Shown here: positions 32,799-41,182 of the stretch, piece after piece | Position numbering within the stretch: position 1 is the first letter of the stretch | Layout of the letters: each line of letters starts with the position of its first letter | Assembly: GCA_013112685.1 (NCBI GenBank) | Contig: JABFGC010000002.1 | Span: forward strand, 2,924,902-2,988,901 | Source of the DNA: Chloroflexota bacterium | GTDB taxonomy: Bacteria; Chloroflexota; Anaerolineae; Anaerolineales; Villigracilaceae | Direction of reading: 5' to 3' | Length of the DNA stretch: 64,000 nt | Program-made: the position numbers and the translations under genes | The notes under the pieces: model-generated | The model's input: the letters and a program-made list of their open reading frames with translations, nothing else | The model's database searches: none | What the model was told of the DNA's origin: nothing

Positions 32799-34109
32799 GT
32801 GGAAAAACAATTTTTCATCGCTGTGATCGGCGCTGGACCGGCTGGTCTTTTTGGAGCGCGCGAACTCGCCAGCCATGGAGTTCGGGTGGCGCTCTTCAAC
32901 CGCGATATCAAGGCGGGCGGTCTCGCGGAATATGGGATTTATCCCGTAAAACACACCATGAAGGAGGGATTGCGCAAGCAGTTCCGGCAGGCGCTGGAAC
33001 TGGCGGAGATTGATTATTATGGCAACGTCGTCGTCGGCGTGAACGGCGACATGACGCTCGACAACATCCGCGCGATGGGCTTCGACGCCGTGCTGGTCAC
33101 CGCCGGCGCGCAGGGGACGAAATCGCTCAACCTGCCGGGCGAAGACACGGAAGGCGTGTATCACGCCAAAGACGTGGTCTATCATTACAACAAACTGCCT
33201 CCCTTTAGTCAGCGCAAATTCCGTTTTGGAAAACGCGGCGCCATCATCGGCGCGGGCAACGTGATGGTGGATATCGCCCGCCATCTCATCAACTTTCAAA
33301 AAGCCGAGGAAGTGACCGCCGTGGTGCGGCGCGGTCCGGGCGAGGTGAACTTCACCAAGGACGAGATGAAGCACCTCATCACCTACCTTGACCTGGATGA
33401 ATTCGAGCGCGAAATGGCGCGCGTCCGCCCGGCGCTGGATGCGATTCAGCAGGACCCGGAGATCGGCAGGCACAAGGTGCTGGATGCCCTCTCCAAAGCC
33501 GACCCCAAAACCGACAACGCCAAATTCCACTTCGACTTCCTCGCCTCACCCACCGCGATGTACGGCGAGAACGGCTTGCTGACCAAACTGGAAGTGGAAG
33601 AAAACATCCTCGTGATGAAGGACGGCAAGCCTGCTGCCAAAGGCACTGGCGTCAAGCGCACGCTGGATGTGGACACCGTTATCTTCGCCATCGGCGACAA
33701 AGTGGACGAATCCTTTGGCTTGCCGACCGAATGGGGCGAGTTCAAGAAAAACCAGGAGCCGAAATTCCCGGTGGAAGGCGTCTCCTACGAATCGCCCATT
33801 GAGGGAGTGTTTGTGGGTGGATGGTCGCGCAAGGCAAGCGAAGGCTTGGTCGGCTATGCCCGCCGCGACGGCGTCAATGCGGCGAAGGCGATCCTGCACT
33901 ATCTCGAAACCAAATCGCCCGCGGATGCCAGCCCCGAAGCGGTGACTGAGAAGATCCGCTCCCTGCCCAAGCCGGTCATCCTGAAGGACGACCTCAAGCG
34001 GCTCGAGGCTGTGGAAGCCGAAGAAGCCAAAAAGCGCGGGCTGGAGGAATTCAAGTTCGCCAACAACGAAGAGATGCTGCAAGCGATGGGTCTGATCGAA
34101 ACCGCATAA
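32799..34109 (+). CDS. FprA/GltD-like NAD(P)H flavoprotein oxidoreductase
   Basis: A 436-residue protein with an N-terminal FAD Rossmann motif (IAVIGAGPAGLFGARELA), the YGIYPVKHTM segment seen in adrenodoxin-reductase-type and glutamate-synthase small-chain-type proteins, and a second dinucleotide motif (GAIIGAGNVMVDIARHL). AVVRRGPGEVNFT and the late GGWSRKASEGLVGYARRDG are also family-like. A GTG start at 32799 has GGAGG 7 nt upstream. It likely moves electrons between NAD(P)H and a ferredoxin. No iron-sulphur cysteines are present. It stands alone between two inverted repeats. Confidence 0.85.
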   Translation: MEKQFFIAVIGAGPAGLFGARELASHGVRVALFNRDIKAGGLAEYGIYPVKHTMKEGLRKQFRQALELAEIDYYGNVVVGVNGDMTLDNIRAMGFDAVLVTAGAQGTKSLNLPGEDTEGVYHAKDVVYHYNKLPPFSQRKFRFGKRGAIIGAGNVMVDIARHLINFQKAEEVTAVVRRGPGEVNFTKDEMKHLITYLDLDEFEREMARVRPALDAIQQDPEIGRHKVLDALSKADPKTDNAKFHFDFLASPTAMYGENGLLTKLEVEENILVMKDGKPAAKGTGVKRTLDVDTVIFAIGDKVDESFGLPTEWGEFKKNQEPKFPVEGVSYESPIEGVFVGGWSRKASEGLVGYARRDGVNAAKAILHYLETKSPADASPEAVTEKIRSLPKPVILKDDLKRLEAVEAEEAKKRGLEEFKFANNEEMLQAMGLIETA

Positions 34110-34135
34110 CCCGCAGGAATCTGGACGGCACAACC

Positions 34136-34172
34136 GCCGGGAGCGCTGACTGCTCCCGGCGGTGATTTTTTT
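34136..34172 (+). terminator. Terminator after the flavoprotein gene
   Basis: A 9-bp perfect GC stem (GCCGGGAGC with GCTCCCGGC), 7-nt loop, followed a few bases later by a 7-T run. Confidence 0.9.
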
Positions 34173-34812
34173 AACGACCGAACGCATCAGACTCGCCGTC
34201 AGCGGCTTCCCCGCCCCGGGCTGTGGATTCCGCTGTCGGCGGGCGGGAGGCGGATGAGGGAAGGGAGTCCCCTCTCCCTGTGGGAAAGGATCAGGGTGAG
34301 GGAAAATACGTGTTTTTCGCAAAACTGCGTACCATCAGTGCACTCACCTTACGCAGCAGGGGCGAATCGAGAAAAAACAGTTCTACCGTTTTTAGACACG
34401 ACGTACACAAAGTATTCATGAAAGGGTTTCATCCTGAAGGATGAAAAAGACCTGACAGGCGTCGCGTGGCGCCGTGGCGACATTTCCACACAACCATAAT
34501 CAACCAGCGCGACTCTGATTCGCAGAAACCGAATCGACTCACTACACGATAAAACCTGTCAGGTCTGCAACCAACCTTTTTATATCAGGCCACGAAGGAA
34601 AGATCCATCCCTTCCCCCCTTTGTGGGTTTGACGCCCTTCGTGTTTAGGCTCTTTCCCGTTAATTACGGGAGAGCCGAAATTAAGAGGAAGCCAGTCCGG
34701 GTTCTCCAAATATTGAAAAGTGACTGCAATCTTTAATTCCGCGGGGACAGGGTATAGTGTAGGAGCAGTTTTCTGCCGTTCGTCGGTAATGGGCATGATA
34801 TAGGAGGTGATC
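34173..34812. other. Repeat-rich intergenic region
   Basis: No gene is seen. It contains CCCCTCTCCCTGTGGG-type repeats (34270-34305), the motif ACTCACCTTACGC (34343-34355), and the right arm of the long inverted repeat (34436-34658). Confidence 0.75.
34436..34658. repeat. Long inverted repeat, right arm
   Basis: Reverse-complement copy of 32471-32695 with a few substitutions and 1-nt indels. Includes the same GACCTGACAGG palindrome and CCCCCCTTTGTG block. Confidence 0.9.
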
Positions 34813-37800
34813 ATGAATCCCAAACAGGCGTTTATGCCTGCTGTAAATAAGGAAGGAAGCGAATCAAAGGAAAAAAGCGCTCTTCCCCGTACTGCCTGGA
34901 TCTATTTGATATTTGGGGTGTTGTGGGTTTTGTTGAGCGATGCGGCGGCGGCAATGTTTGCCCCCGTCCTTCCCGGCTCGGTGCTGGCACAAATCTTCAA
35001 GGGTTTGCTGTTCGTGAGCGCAAGCGCCCTGCTGATTCATTTCGTGTTGCAGCGCGAGGTGCGAAAACTGACGGAGAGCGAACAACGCTACAAACTCTTA
35101 TTCGAGAACAACCCGCATCCCATGTGGGTGTACGACCTGGAAACGCTCGCCTTCCTGATGGTCAACGATGCCGCCATCCAGCAATACGGCTATACCCGCG
35201 AGGAATTCCTCGGCATGACCATCAAGGATATCCGCCCGTCGGAGGAACTCCACGCCTTGCTGGAAAACATCGCGGGCAGAACCGCCGTCATGCAGTCCTC
35301 GAGCGGCTGGAAACACCGCAAAAAAGACGGCTCCCTGATTGACGTGGAAATTTCATCTCACAGCATGACGTACGGCGGCCGCCCTGCCCGCCTCGTCCTG
35401 GCAACCGATGTGACCGAACGCCGCCGGACGGAGCGGGCATTGGAGGAAAGCGAGGAACGGTACCGAACCTTGTTCGAGGCTTCCGGCGACGCCATCGTCC
35501 TCAGCGACCTGAATGCGAACATCGTCCTGTGCAACCAACAGGCGGCGGAAATGCTGGGGCTAGGCTCCGTGGACGAAATCATCGGGCGCAGTGTGTTCGA
35601 GTTCATCGTCCCCGAACACCACGAACAGGCCATGGAGAAAACCGGTCGGGTGCTGGAGCGCGGGCAGTTGAAGTCGTTCGAGTTCGACCTGCTCAAACAG
35701 GACGGCTCGCGGTCCTCTGCCGAAGCCAGTTACGTCCTGTTGAAGAATGCGGATGGGACGCCGCGCCTTCTGTTGAGCATCATCCGCGATATCACTGACC
35801 GCAAACGGACGAGGGAACGGCTGGCATATCAAGCCGAACTCCTTGCCAACGTGCAGGATGCAATCGTCGGCACCGATGAAAACCTGCGCGTCACCTACTG
35901 GAACCGGGCGGCGATGGAACTGTTCGGCTGGATGGAGAAGGAAGCGTTGGGCAGGAATACACAGGAACTGTTCAAAGCCCATGTGCCGGGGTCTTCGCGC
36001 GAAGAGACGCTCGAAGCGTTCATGACAACCGGGCAGTTCGACGGCGAGGCGTTTACCGCCCGCAAGGACGGCGTTTACATCAATGCCCACATCCGGTCGG
36101 TGACTTTGAAGGATTCAAAGGGCGATTTCAAGGGGTTGGTCACGTCCATCCGCGACATCACCGAGCGCAAACAGGCGGAGATGGTATTGCGCCGAAACGA
36201 GCAGATCCTGCGCGATGCCCAGTCCATTGCCAGCCTGGGCAGTTGGAGCGCCGACTTGAAGGCAAGGCTGCTTTACGCCAGCCCGGAAGGCGCGCGTCTC
36301 GTGGGATGGGCACCCGGCGTTCACAAGTTGGAGGAACTGCTGGAAACCACCCACCCCGACGACAGGGAACGCATCCAATCCGCCTGGATGGATGCCGTAG
36401 AGGATGTGTCGCCATTCGACATCGAATACCGCGTCATCGTGGACGGGAAAGTCCGCTGGCTGCATGTGACGGCGAAGATCACCTTCGACGCGGAAGGGAA
36501 GCCGTTCTCCGCCATCGGCGTGCTGCAGGATATCACCGAGCGCAAACAGGCGGAGGAGCAGCTGCGCGTTTCGGAGGAGCGCTTCCGCCTGCTGGTCGAA
36601 AACATCGAAGAAGGTTTCTGGATCACCGACCCATTCGATGGCACGGAGCTCTACCTCAGTCCTGCCATCAAGAAAATCTGGGGGCGTCCGCCCAATGAGT
36701 TGATGGAAAAACCGTCCGCGTTTCTTGAGAATATCCTGCCCGAAGACCGTCCCATCGTGTTGAGCAACATGGAAAAACAAAAGGAGGGCAGGCAGACCAG
36801 CATGGAATACCGCATCCGCCGTCCCGACGGTTCGATGCGCTGGATCTGGGACCGCGCCTTCCCCGTATTCGATGAAAACGGGAAGATCAAATTCATCACC
36901 GGGCTGGTGACGGATATTACCGACCGCAAAGCGGCGGAGGGAAGGATCCGCCTGCACCTTCAGCGCCTCACCGCCCTGAACGAGATTGACCGCGCCATCG
37001 GCTCCAGCTTTGACATGCGCTTCTCCCTGGAAGTCCTGTTGCAGGAGGCGCTCTCGCAATTGAAAGTGGATGCGGCTTGTGTCCTGCTGTTGAACCCCGT
37101 GGACCAGTCGCTGGAGTTCATGGCTGGCAGGGGCTTCCATACTTCCGCGATCCAACGGTCACGCCTGCGCCTTGGCGAGGGGTTTGCCGGTCAGGCCGGG
37201 CTGGAACGCAAAGTAGTGCACGTGCCAAACCTGCCCGATACAGGCGCGCTGTTCACACGCGGGGAACTCTTGCAAGACGAGGAATTCATCGAATATTTTG
37301 GCGTGCCGCTCATCGCAAAGGGCGCGCTCAAAGGCGTGCTGGAGGTCTTCCATCGCTTGCCGCTGAACCCCGACCCGGACTGGCTGAACTTCCTCGAGAC
37401 GCTCGGTGGGCAAGCCGCCATCGCTGTGGACAACGCGCAACTGTTCGAGGGGATTCAAAAGTCGAACCAGGAACTGGTCACCGCTTACGACGCCACCATT
37501 GCGGGCTGGTCGCACGCCATGGACCTGCGCGACAAGGAAACCGAGGGTCACACCCAGCGCGTCACCGAGATCACCCAGAAACTGGCGGAGCGCATGGGCA
37601 TCAGCCGGCGTGAGTTGATTCACATCCGGCGCGGCGCGCTCCTGCACGACATCGGCAAACTGGGCGTGCCGGACCACATCCTGCTCAAACCGGATAAACT
37701 CACCGAGGAAGAGTGGGAAATCATGAAACAGCATCCAACCCACGCCTACAAAATGCTGTTGTCCATCAACTACCTGCGCCCGGCATTGGATATTCCCTAC

Positions 37801-38049
37801 TGCCATCACGAAAAATGGGACGGCAGCGGTTATCCGCGCGGATTAAAGGGGGATCAGATTCCGCTCGCGGCGCGCGTCTTCGCCATCGTGGATGTTTGGG
37901 ATGCGCTTCGCTCGGATCGTCCCTACCGTCCGGGCTGGTCCCCGGAAAAGATTCGGAACTACATCCTGGAGCAATCCGGCAAACACTTCGACCCGCAGGT
38001 GGTGGAGACGTTCCTGAAGATGATGGATGAGCAGCCGGAGTTGTTCTAA
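34813..38049 (+). CDS. Membrane PAS(x5)-GAF-HD-GYP sensor protein
   Basis: A 1078-residue protein. The N-terminus has two transmembrane helices (about 28-80). Then come five PAS domains, each ending in a PAC-like DITERK/DITDRK motif, a GAF domain (about 720-880) and a C-terminal HD-GYP domain. The last has HDIGK, the later HHEKWDG and GYPRGL motif, and DVWDALRSDRPYR, all expected of an active c-di-GMP phosphodiesterase. AGGAGG 5 nt before the ATG at 34813 fixes the start. It probably adjusts c-di-GMP in response to small ligands or redox/light cues; the signal is unknown. Confidence 0.92.
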   Translation: MNPKQAFMPAVNKEGSESKEKSALPRTAWIYLIFGVLWVLLSDAAAAMFAPVLPGSVLAQIFKGLLFVSASALLIHFVLQREVRKLTESEQRYKLLFENNPHPMWVYDLETLAFLMVNDAAIQQYGYTREEFLGMTIKDIRPSEELHALLENIAGRTAVMQSSSGWKHRKKDGSLIDVEISSHSMTYGGRPARLVLATDVTERRRTERALEESEERYRTLFEASGDAIVLSDLNANIVLCNQQAAEMLGLGSVDEIIGRSVFEFIVPEHHEQAMEKTGRVLERGQLKSFEFDLLKQDGSRSSAEASYVLLKNADGTPRLLLSIIRDITDRKRTRERLAYQAELLANVQDAIVGTDENLRVTYWNRAAMELFGWMEKEALGRNTQELFKAHVPGSSREETLEAFMTTGQFDGEAFTARKDGVYINAHIRSVTLKDSKGDFKGLVTSIRDITERKQAEMVLRRNEQILRDAQSIASLGSWSADLKARLLYASPEGARLVGWAPGVHKLEELLETTHPDDRERIQSAWMDAVEDVSPFDIEYRVIVDGKVRWLHVTAKITFDAEGKPFSAIGVLQDITERKQAEEQLRVSEERFRLLVENIEEGFWITDPFDGTELYLSPAIKKIWGRPPNELMEKPSAFLENILPEDRPIVLSNMEKQKEGRQTSMEYRIRRPDGSMRWIWDRAFPVFDENGKIKFITGLVTDITDRKAAEGRIRLHLQRLTALNEIDRAIGSSFDMRFSLEVLLQEALSQLKVDAACVLLLNPVDQSLEFMAGRGFHTSAIQRSRLRLGEGFAGQAGLERKVVHVPNLPDTGALFTRGELLQDEEFIEYFGVPLIAKGALKGVLEVFHRLPLNPDPDWLNFLETLGGQAAIAVDNAQLFEGIQKSNQELVTAYDATIAGWSHAMDLRDKETEGHTQRVTEITQKLAERMGISRRELIHIRRGALLHDIGKLGVPDHILLKPDKLTEEEWEIMKQHPTHAYKMLLSINYLRPALDIPYCHHEKWDGSGYPRGLKGDQIPLAARVFAIVDVWDALRSDRPYRPGWSPEKIRNYILEQSGKHFDPQVVETFLKMMDEQPELF

Positions 38050-38055
38050 CCTGTT

Positions 38056-38466
38056 TTAGCCGCCCGGCGGCTGTGGGGGATTCTCATCCGAAGCGGTCGT
38101 ATTCTTTGACTTCTCCAGACCGGAAAGATACCAGGAGAACAGAAACAGAAAACCGGGTGAGGCGCACAACAACATGTATACGCCGCCAGGACCGGAATAG
38201 CCGCCGATGAGCAGGGAGACGACCAGGCTCAGGAGAACGATCGCGCCGCCCAAACCTTCCTTCCACCAGCCAAGCAGCATCCCGATGATGAGCCCGAAGG
38301 GTCCGAAGAGCAAAAGCAGCCATTCGAAGGGTTTGACCGTTGCTGGGTCGAACCCTTCGCCGAGGAACATCAACAGGAAAACCGAGATGATGAGCAGGCT
38401 CGAAATCCGCGCGGTCCAGCGCACGGCAAGATGGAACGAACTGATGGGTTTCTCTGAAACGGTCAT
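38056..38466 (-). CDS. Small membrane protein, DUF7670-like
   Basis: A 136-residue protein with four hydrophobic helices (ISSLLIISVFLLMFL; FEWLLLLFGPFGLIIGMLLGW; AIVLLSLVVSLLIG; VYMLLCASPGFLFLFSWY) and a short hydrophilic tail. AGGAGG lies 6 nt before the ATG at 38466; an ATG 17 codons upstream has no ribosome binding site. It converges on the HD-GYP gene. Function unknown. Confidence 0.7.
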   Translation of the reverse strand: MTVSEKPISSFHLAVRWTARISSLLIISVFLLMFLGEGFDPATVKPFEWLLLLFGPFGLIIGMLLGWWKEGLGGAIVLLSLVVSLLIGGYSGPGGVYMLLCASPGFLFLFSWYLSGLEKSKNTTASDENPPQPPGG

Positions 38467-38648
38467 GATGCGCCTCCTGTCCGGCATGACCTGGATTGTG
38501 TTTGCCAATTCCCCCATTCAATAAAAACGCCGCCTGTGTGCTGCGGCGAAATTTGCGATCACATCCTTTATATAGTTTTCAAGGCGCGCTTTCCAGTGTC
38601 ATTTGTCACAGTCCCACGCCAGCGCCCGTTCTGCCCCGCGCCGGACAC

Positions 38649-38676
38649 TTGACGATTTTTCGCGGCGTACTATACT
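38649..38676 (+). promoter_or_regulatory. Promoter of the EF-Tu-domain-2-like gene
   Basis: TTGACG (38649-38654) and TATACT (38671-38676) with a 16-nt spacer. The leader to the ATG is about 155 nt and includes the palindromic repeat at 38711-38759. Confidence 0.6.
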
Positions 38677-38710
38677 TTAATTCCAACAAGTACATCAACA
38701 AGTTAAAATC

Positions 38711-38759
38711 GTAGGGCAAGATGGCATCTTGCCAGGGGCAATTTAGCAAATTGCCCTAC
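38711..38759. repeat. Compound palindromic repeat
   Basis: GTAGGGCAA ... TTGCCCTAC terminal inverted repeats enclose two hairpins (GGCAAGATGGCATCTTGCC and GGGCAATTTAGCAAATTGCC), the two-hairpin layout also seen in other small repeats of this window. Confidence 0.8.
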
Positions 38760-38835
38760 ACCTTCATGTCGTTTGGGTACCAGGTGACAGAATTTCCCGC
38801 CTCATGGCTTGTGTTCACGGAAAGGAAATGAGAAC

Positions 38836-39093
38836 ATGTCTGGCGTACAAATCGGGCAGGTAACCCACTACTTCGACCACATCAACGTTGCCGTCCTCTC
38901 ATTGACCGAGGCGATCCGCGTCGGCGATACGGTTCACATCCTCGGTCATTCCACTGATTTCAGGCAGGAGGTGACTTCATTGCAGGTCGAACATCAGCCG
39001 GTCCATGAAGCAAAGCCCGGCGACGACGTGGCGATGAAAGTCGCCCAGCGGGTGCACGTTCACGATAAGGTTTTCAAACTCACGGATGAGTGA
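38836..39093 (+). CDS. Translation-elongation-factor-like small protein (EF-Tu domain 2-like)
   Basis: An 85-residue protein (SGVQIGQVTHYFDHINVAVL...) with the beta-barrel layout of translation factor domain 2: VGDTVHILGHSTDFRQEVTS, VEHQPVHEAKPGDDVAMKV and RVHVHDKVFKL. GTPase parts are absent. Such stand-alone barrels occur in many bacteria without known function. It has its own promoter and is followed by a terminator. Confidence 0.78.
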   Translation: MSGVQIGQVTHYFDHINVAVLSLTEAIRVGDTVHILGHSTDFRQEVTSLQVEHQPVHEAKPGDDVAMKVAQRVHVHDKVFKLTDE

Positions 39094-39111
39094 CGGCGTT
39101 GTTCTGTAAAA

Positions 39112-39140
39112 GAGACAGCCGCCTTAAAAGCGGCAGTCTC
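39112..39140. terminator. Convergent terminator before hutH
   Basis: GAGAC-A-GCCGC and GCGGC-A-GTCTC pair around a 7-nt loop. It lies between two convergent genes and may serve both. Confidence 0.75.
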
Positions 39141-39149
39141 ATTCTTGCC

Positions 39150-40673
39150 TTATCCCAACTTCCCCGTCACCTTCTCCACTTCCTCCAAAATCTCCCCTGA
39201 TTTCACAAGCGCTTTCATTGCATTGTGATCGTTGTACAAGGGGCGGTCAATATGTAAATGCGCCACATGCCTGCGAATCACTTCGCGGGCTTTGAGCGAG
39301 CCTTTACCCGGCGTGAACTCGCGGAAGTCCAGCGCCTGCGCCGCCGCCATGAATTCGATTCCCAGCACGCCGTAGGCATTATCCAAAATCTGTCCGTTCT
39401 TCAGCGCCGTGTTCATACCCATCGAGACGAAGTCCTCCTGGTCCGCTGCGGCAGGGATGGACTGGATCGAAGCGGGCGCGGAGAGGATGCGCTGCTCCAC
39501 GATAAGATGGTCCGCCGTATATTGCGAGAGCATCAGCCCGGAATAGAATCCCGGCTCATGCGCGAGGAAATCCGGCAGTCCCTGAGAAAGAGCCGGGTTG
39601 GTCAGGCGGTTCAGCCGCCGCTCGGAGAGGACGCACACCATCGTGATCGCCGCTCCCGCCATGTCCATCGGCAACGAAACCGGGGAACCCTGGAAGTTCG
39701 CGCCGGTCAGCGTCAATTTATCTTCGGGAATGAAAATGGGATTATCGCCCACACCGTTCAATTCGATCTCCACCTGCGACCTTGCATACGCAACCGCATC
39801 GCGCGCCGCGCCGATGACCTGCGGCGTGGAGCGCATCGAGTAGGCGTCCTGCACCTTCGTTTTCATTTTGCCCGTCGTCAAATCCGACCCGGCAACGACC
39901 TTCATGATATTTTGCGCCGAAGTAATCGCGCCCCTGAAGCCGCGCAGTTCGTGCAGTTTCGTGTTGTATGGTTTCAAATTTCCAAGCAGCGCTTCGATCG
40001 TCATCGCGGCGGCAATCTCCGCCTGTTTGATGAAGCGCTCAAAGTCAAAGAGTTGAAGCGCGGACATCGCCGTCAGCACATTGGAACCGTTGATCGCCGC
40101 GAGACCGTCCCGCGCCTGCAAGCCGGGGATCGGAATCCCGGCCCGCCGCATCGCTTCGTGACCGGGAAGCCGCTCGCCGTTGAAAAGGGCTTCTCCTTCA
40201 CCCATGAGCAGGAGCGCGGCTTGCGCCATCGGAGCGAGGTCGCCGCTGGCGCCCACCGAGCCTTTGGTGCAAACCACCGGCGTGACGCCTTTGTTCAGCA
40301 TCTCCACCAGCGTGAGCGTAATCTCCGGGCGGCAGCCGGAATTCCCGTGCGCGTGGACGTTGATGCGCCCCGCCAGCGCCGCGCGGACGTGTTCGATGGG
40401 AAGCGGTTCGCCGATTCCCGCCGCGTGGTTGTAGATGAGATATTTCTGGAATTCCTTTACCTGATCGTCGTTCAGGACTTTTTCCGAAAACTCGCCGATC
40501 CCGGTGTTCGTGCCGTACATGATCTCCTTTGCGGCAAGTTTCTCCTCCAGCATCGCGCGGCAGACTTTGATGCGTTCCAGCGCTGCGGGGGCAAGTTCCA
40601 CTTTCTCGTTCTCCCGCGCAATCGCAGCGAGTTTTTCGATCGTGAGAGACGAACCGTCGAGCATGATGGGCAT
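39150..40673 (-). CDS. hutH: Aromatic amino acid ammonia-lyase (histidine ammonia-lyase-like)
   Basis: A 507-residue MIO-dependent ammonia-lyase. The Ala-Ser-Gly triplet that cyclises into the MIO group is in GSVGASGDLAPMAQ, and YGTNTGIGEFS carries the catalytic Tyr loop. GSNVLTAMSALQL and the QDFVSMG-like QEDFVSMGMN also match. HutH converts histidine to urocanate; phenylalanine/tyrosine lyases share the fold, so the substrate is not proven. No other hut gene is nearby. It is preceded by repeats on its upstream side. Confidence 0.88.
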   Translation of the reverse strand: MPIMLDGSSLTIEKLAAIARENEKVELAPAALERIKVCRAMLEEKLAAKEIMYGTNTGIGEFSEKVLNDDQVKEFQKYLIYNHAAGIGEPLPIEHVRAALAGRINVHAHGNSGCRPEITLTLVEMLNKGVTPVVCTKGSVGASGDLAPMAQAALLLMGEGEALFNGERLPGHEAMRRAGIPIPGLQARDGLAAINGSNVLTAMSALQLFDFERFIKQAEIAAAMTIEALLGNLKPYNTKLHELRGFRGAITSAQNIMKVVAGSDLTTGKMKTKVQDAYSMRSTPQVIGAARDAVAYARSQVEIELNGVGDNPIFIPEDKLTLTGANFQGSPVSLPMDMAGAAITMVCVLSERRLNRLTNPALSQGLPDFLAHEPGFYSGLMLSQYTADHLIVEQRILSAPASIQSIPAAADQEDFVSMGMNTALKNGQILDNAYGVLGIEFMAAAQALDFREFTPGKGSLKAREVIRRHVAHLHIDRPLYNDHNAMKALVKSGEILEEVEKVTGKLG

Positions 40674-41071
40674 AAGAGACTCCTTGGGGGGATTTCAGAC
40701 TTCCGAATCACTCACCTTACGCTAAAAACCGCCAAGCCGCCAGGAACGCATAAAAAAACTTGGCGACTTGGCGTCACGGCAGTTCAACAAGGGGGCGACT
40801 GGGTAACGTGAGCGAATCATTTCAATATTGTAACGCCGTTTGCGGGTTTGATTATGCTATACTGACTTCATTAGAGAGCGCAATTGCAATTCCCGCCCGG
40901 TTGTGCGCGAGCGACGGCGCGGCGGCAGGATTCAAATCCATTGATAACAGGCATGGAGGCTGTTTTGATGCTGGGGGACCGGCGTACCGGGAAACTTTCA
41001 ACGCAATTACTTCGCAACGGAATTTGAAGACCGGATTTATTACAATACCGAGGAGAGGAGCGGAGGAGGAG
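40674..41071. other. Intergenic region upstream of the sensor kinase
   Basis: No gene is convincing. It contains ACTCACCTTACGC (40713-40725), a palindromic CGCCAAG...CTTGGCG repeat (40728-40780) and possible TATACT boxes near 40857-40862. A GGAGGAGGAG ribosome binding site near its right end belongs to the small ORF at 41072. Confidence 0.6.
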
Positions 41072-41182
41072 ATGTCTAAACCTGCCGGAGAATCGCAAAC
41101 CACGCTGAAAGCGCGTTTCGCGGAATGGATGCCATGCCCATCCGCCGGAATCAGGAGAGAACTGCTTGTAAATGAAGCCTGA
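41072..41182 (+). CDS. Possible 36-aa leader ORF
   Basis: A very strong GGAGGAGGAG directly precedes an ATG opening 36 codons (MSKPAGESQTTLKARF...). Its stop overlaps the start of the sensor kinase gene at 41172, as in translational coupling. It may be a leader peptide, or the true kinase N-terminus separated by one of this window's frameshifts. Confidence 0.4.
   Translation: MSKPAGESQTTLKARFAEWMPCPSAGIRRELLVNEA

Larger units (their letters stand above)
38467..38835. other. Intergenic region with promoter and palindrome
   Basis: No gene is seen. It holds a plus-strand promoter (38649-38676) and a compound palindrome at 38711-38759, listed separately. Confidence 0.7.

Noticed and set aside
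39258..40811. 517-codon plus-strand frame opposite hutH
   Set aside because: Arg/His-rich, no domain pattern, and antisense to a well-supported ammonia-lyase.
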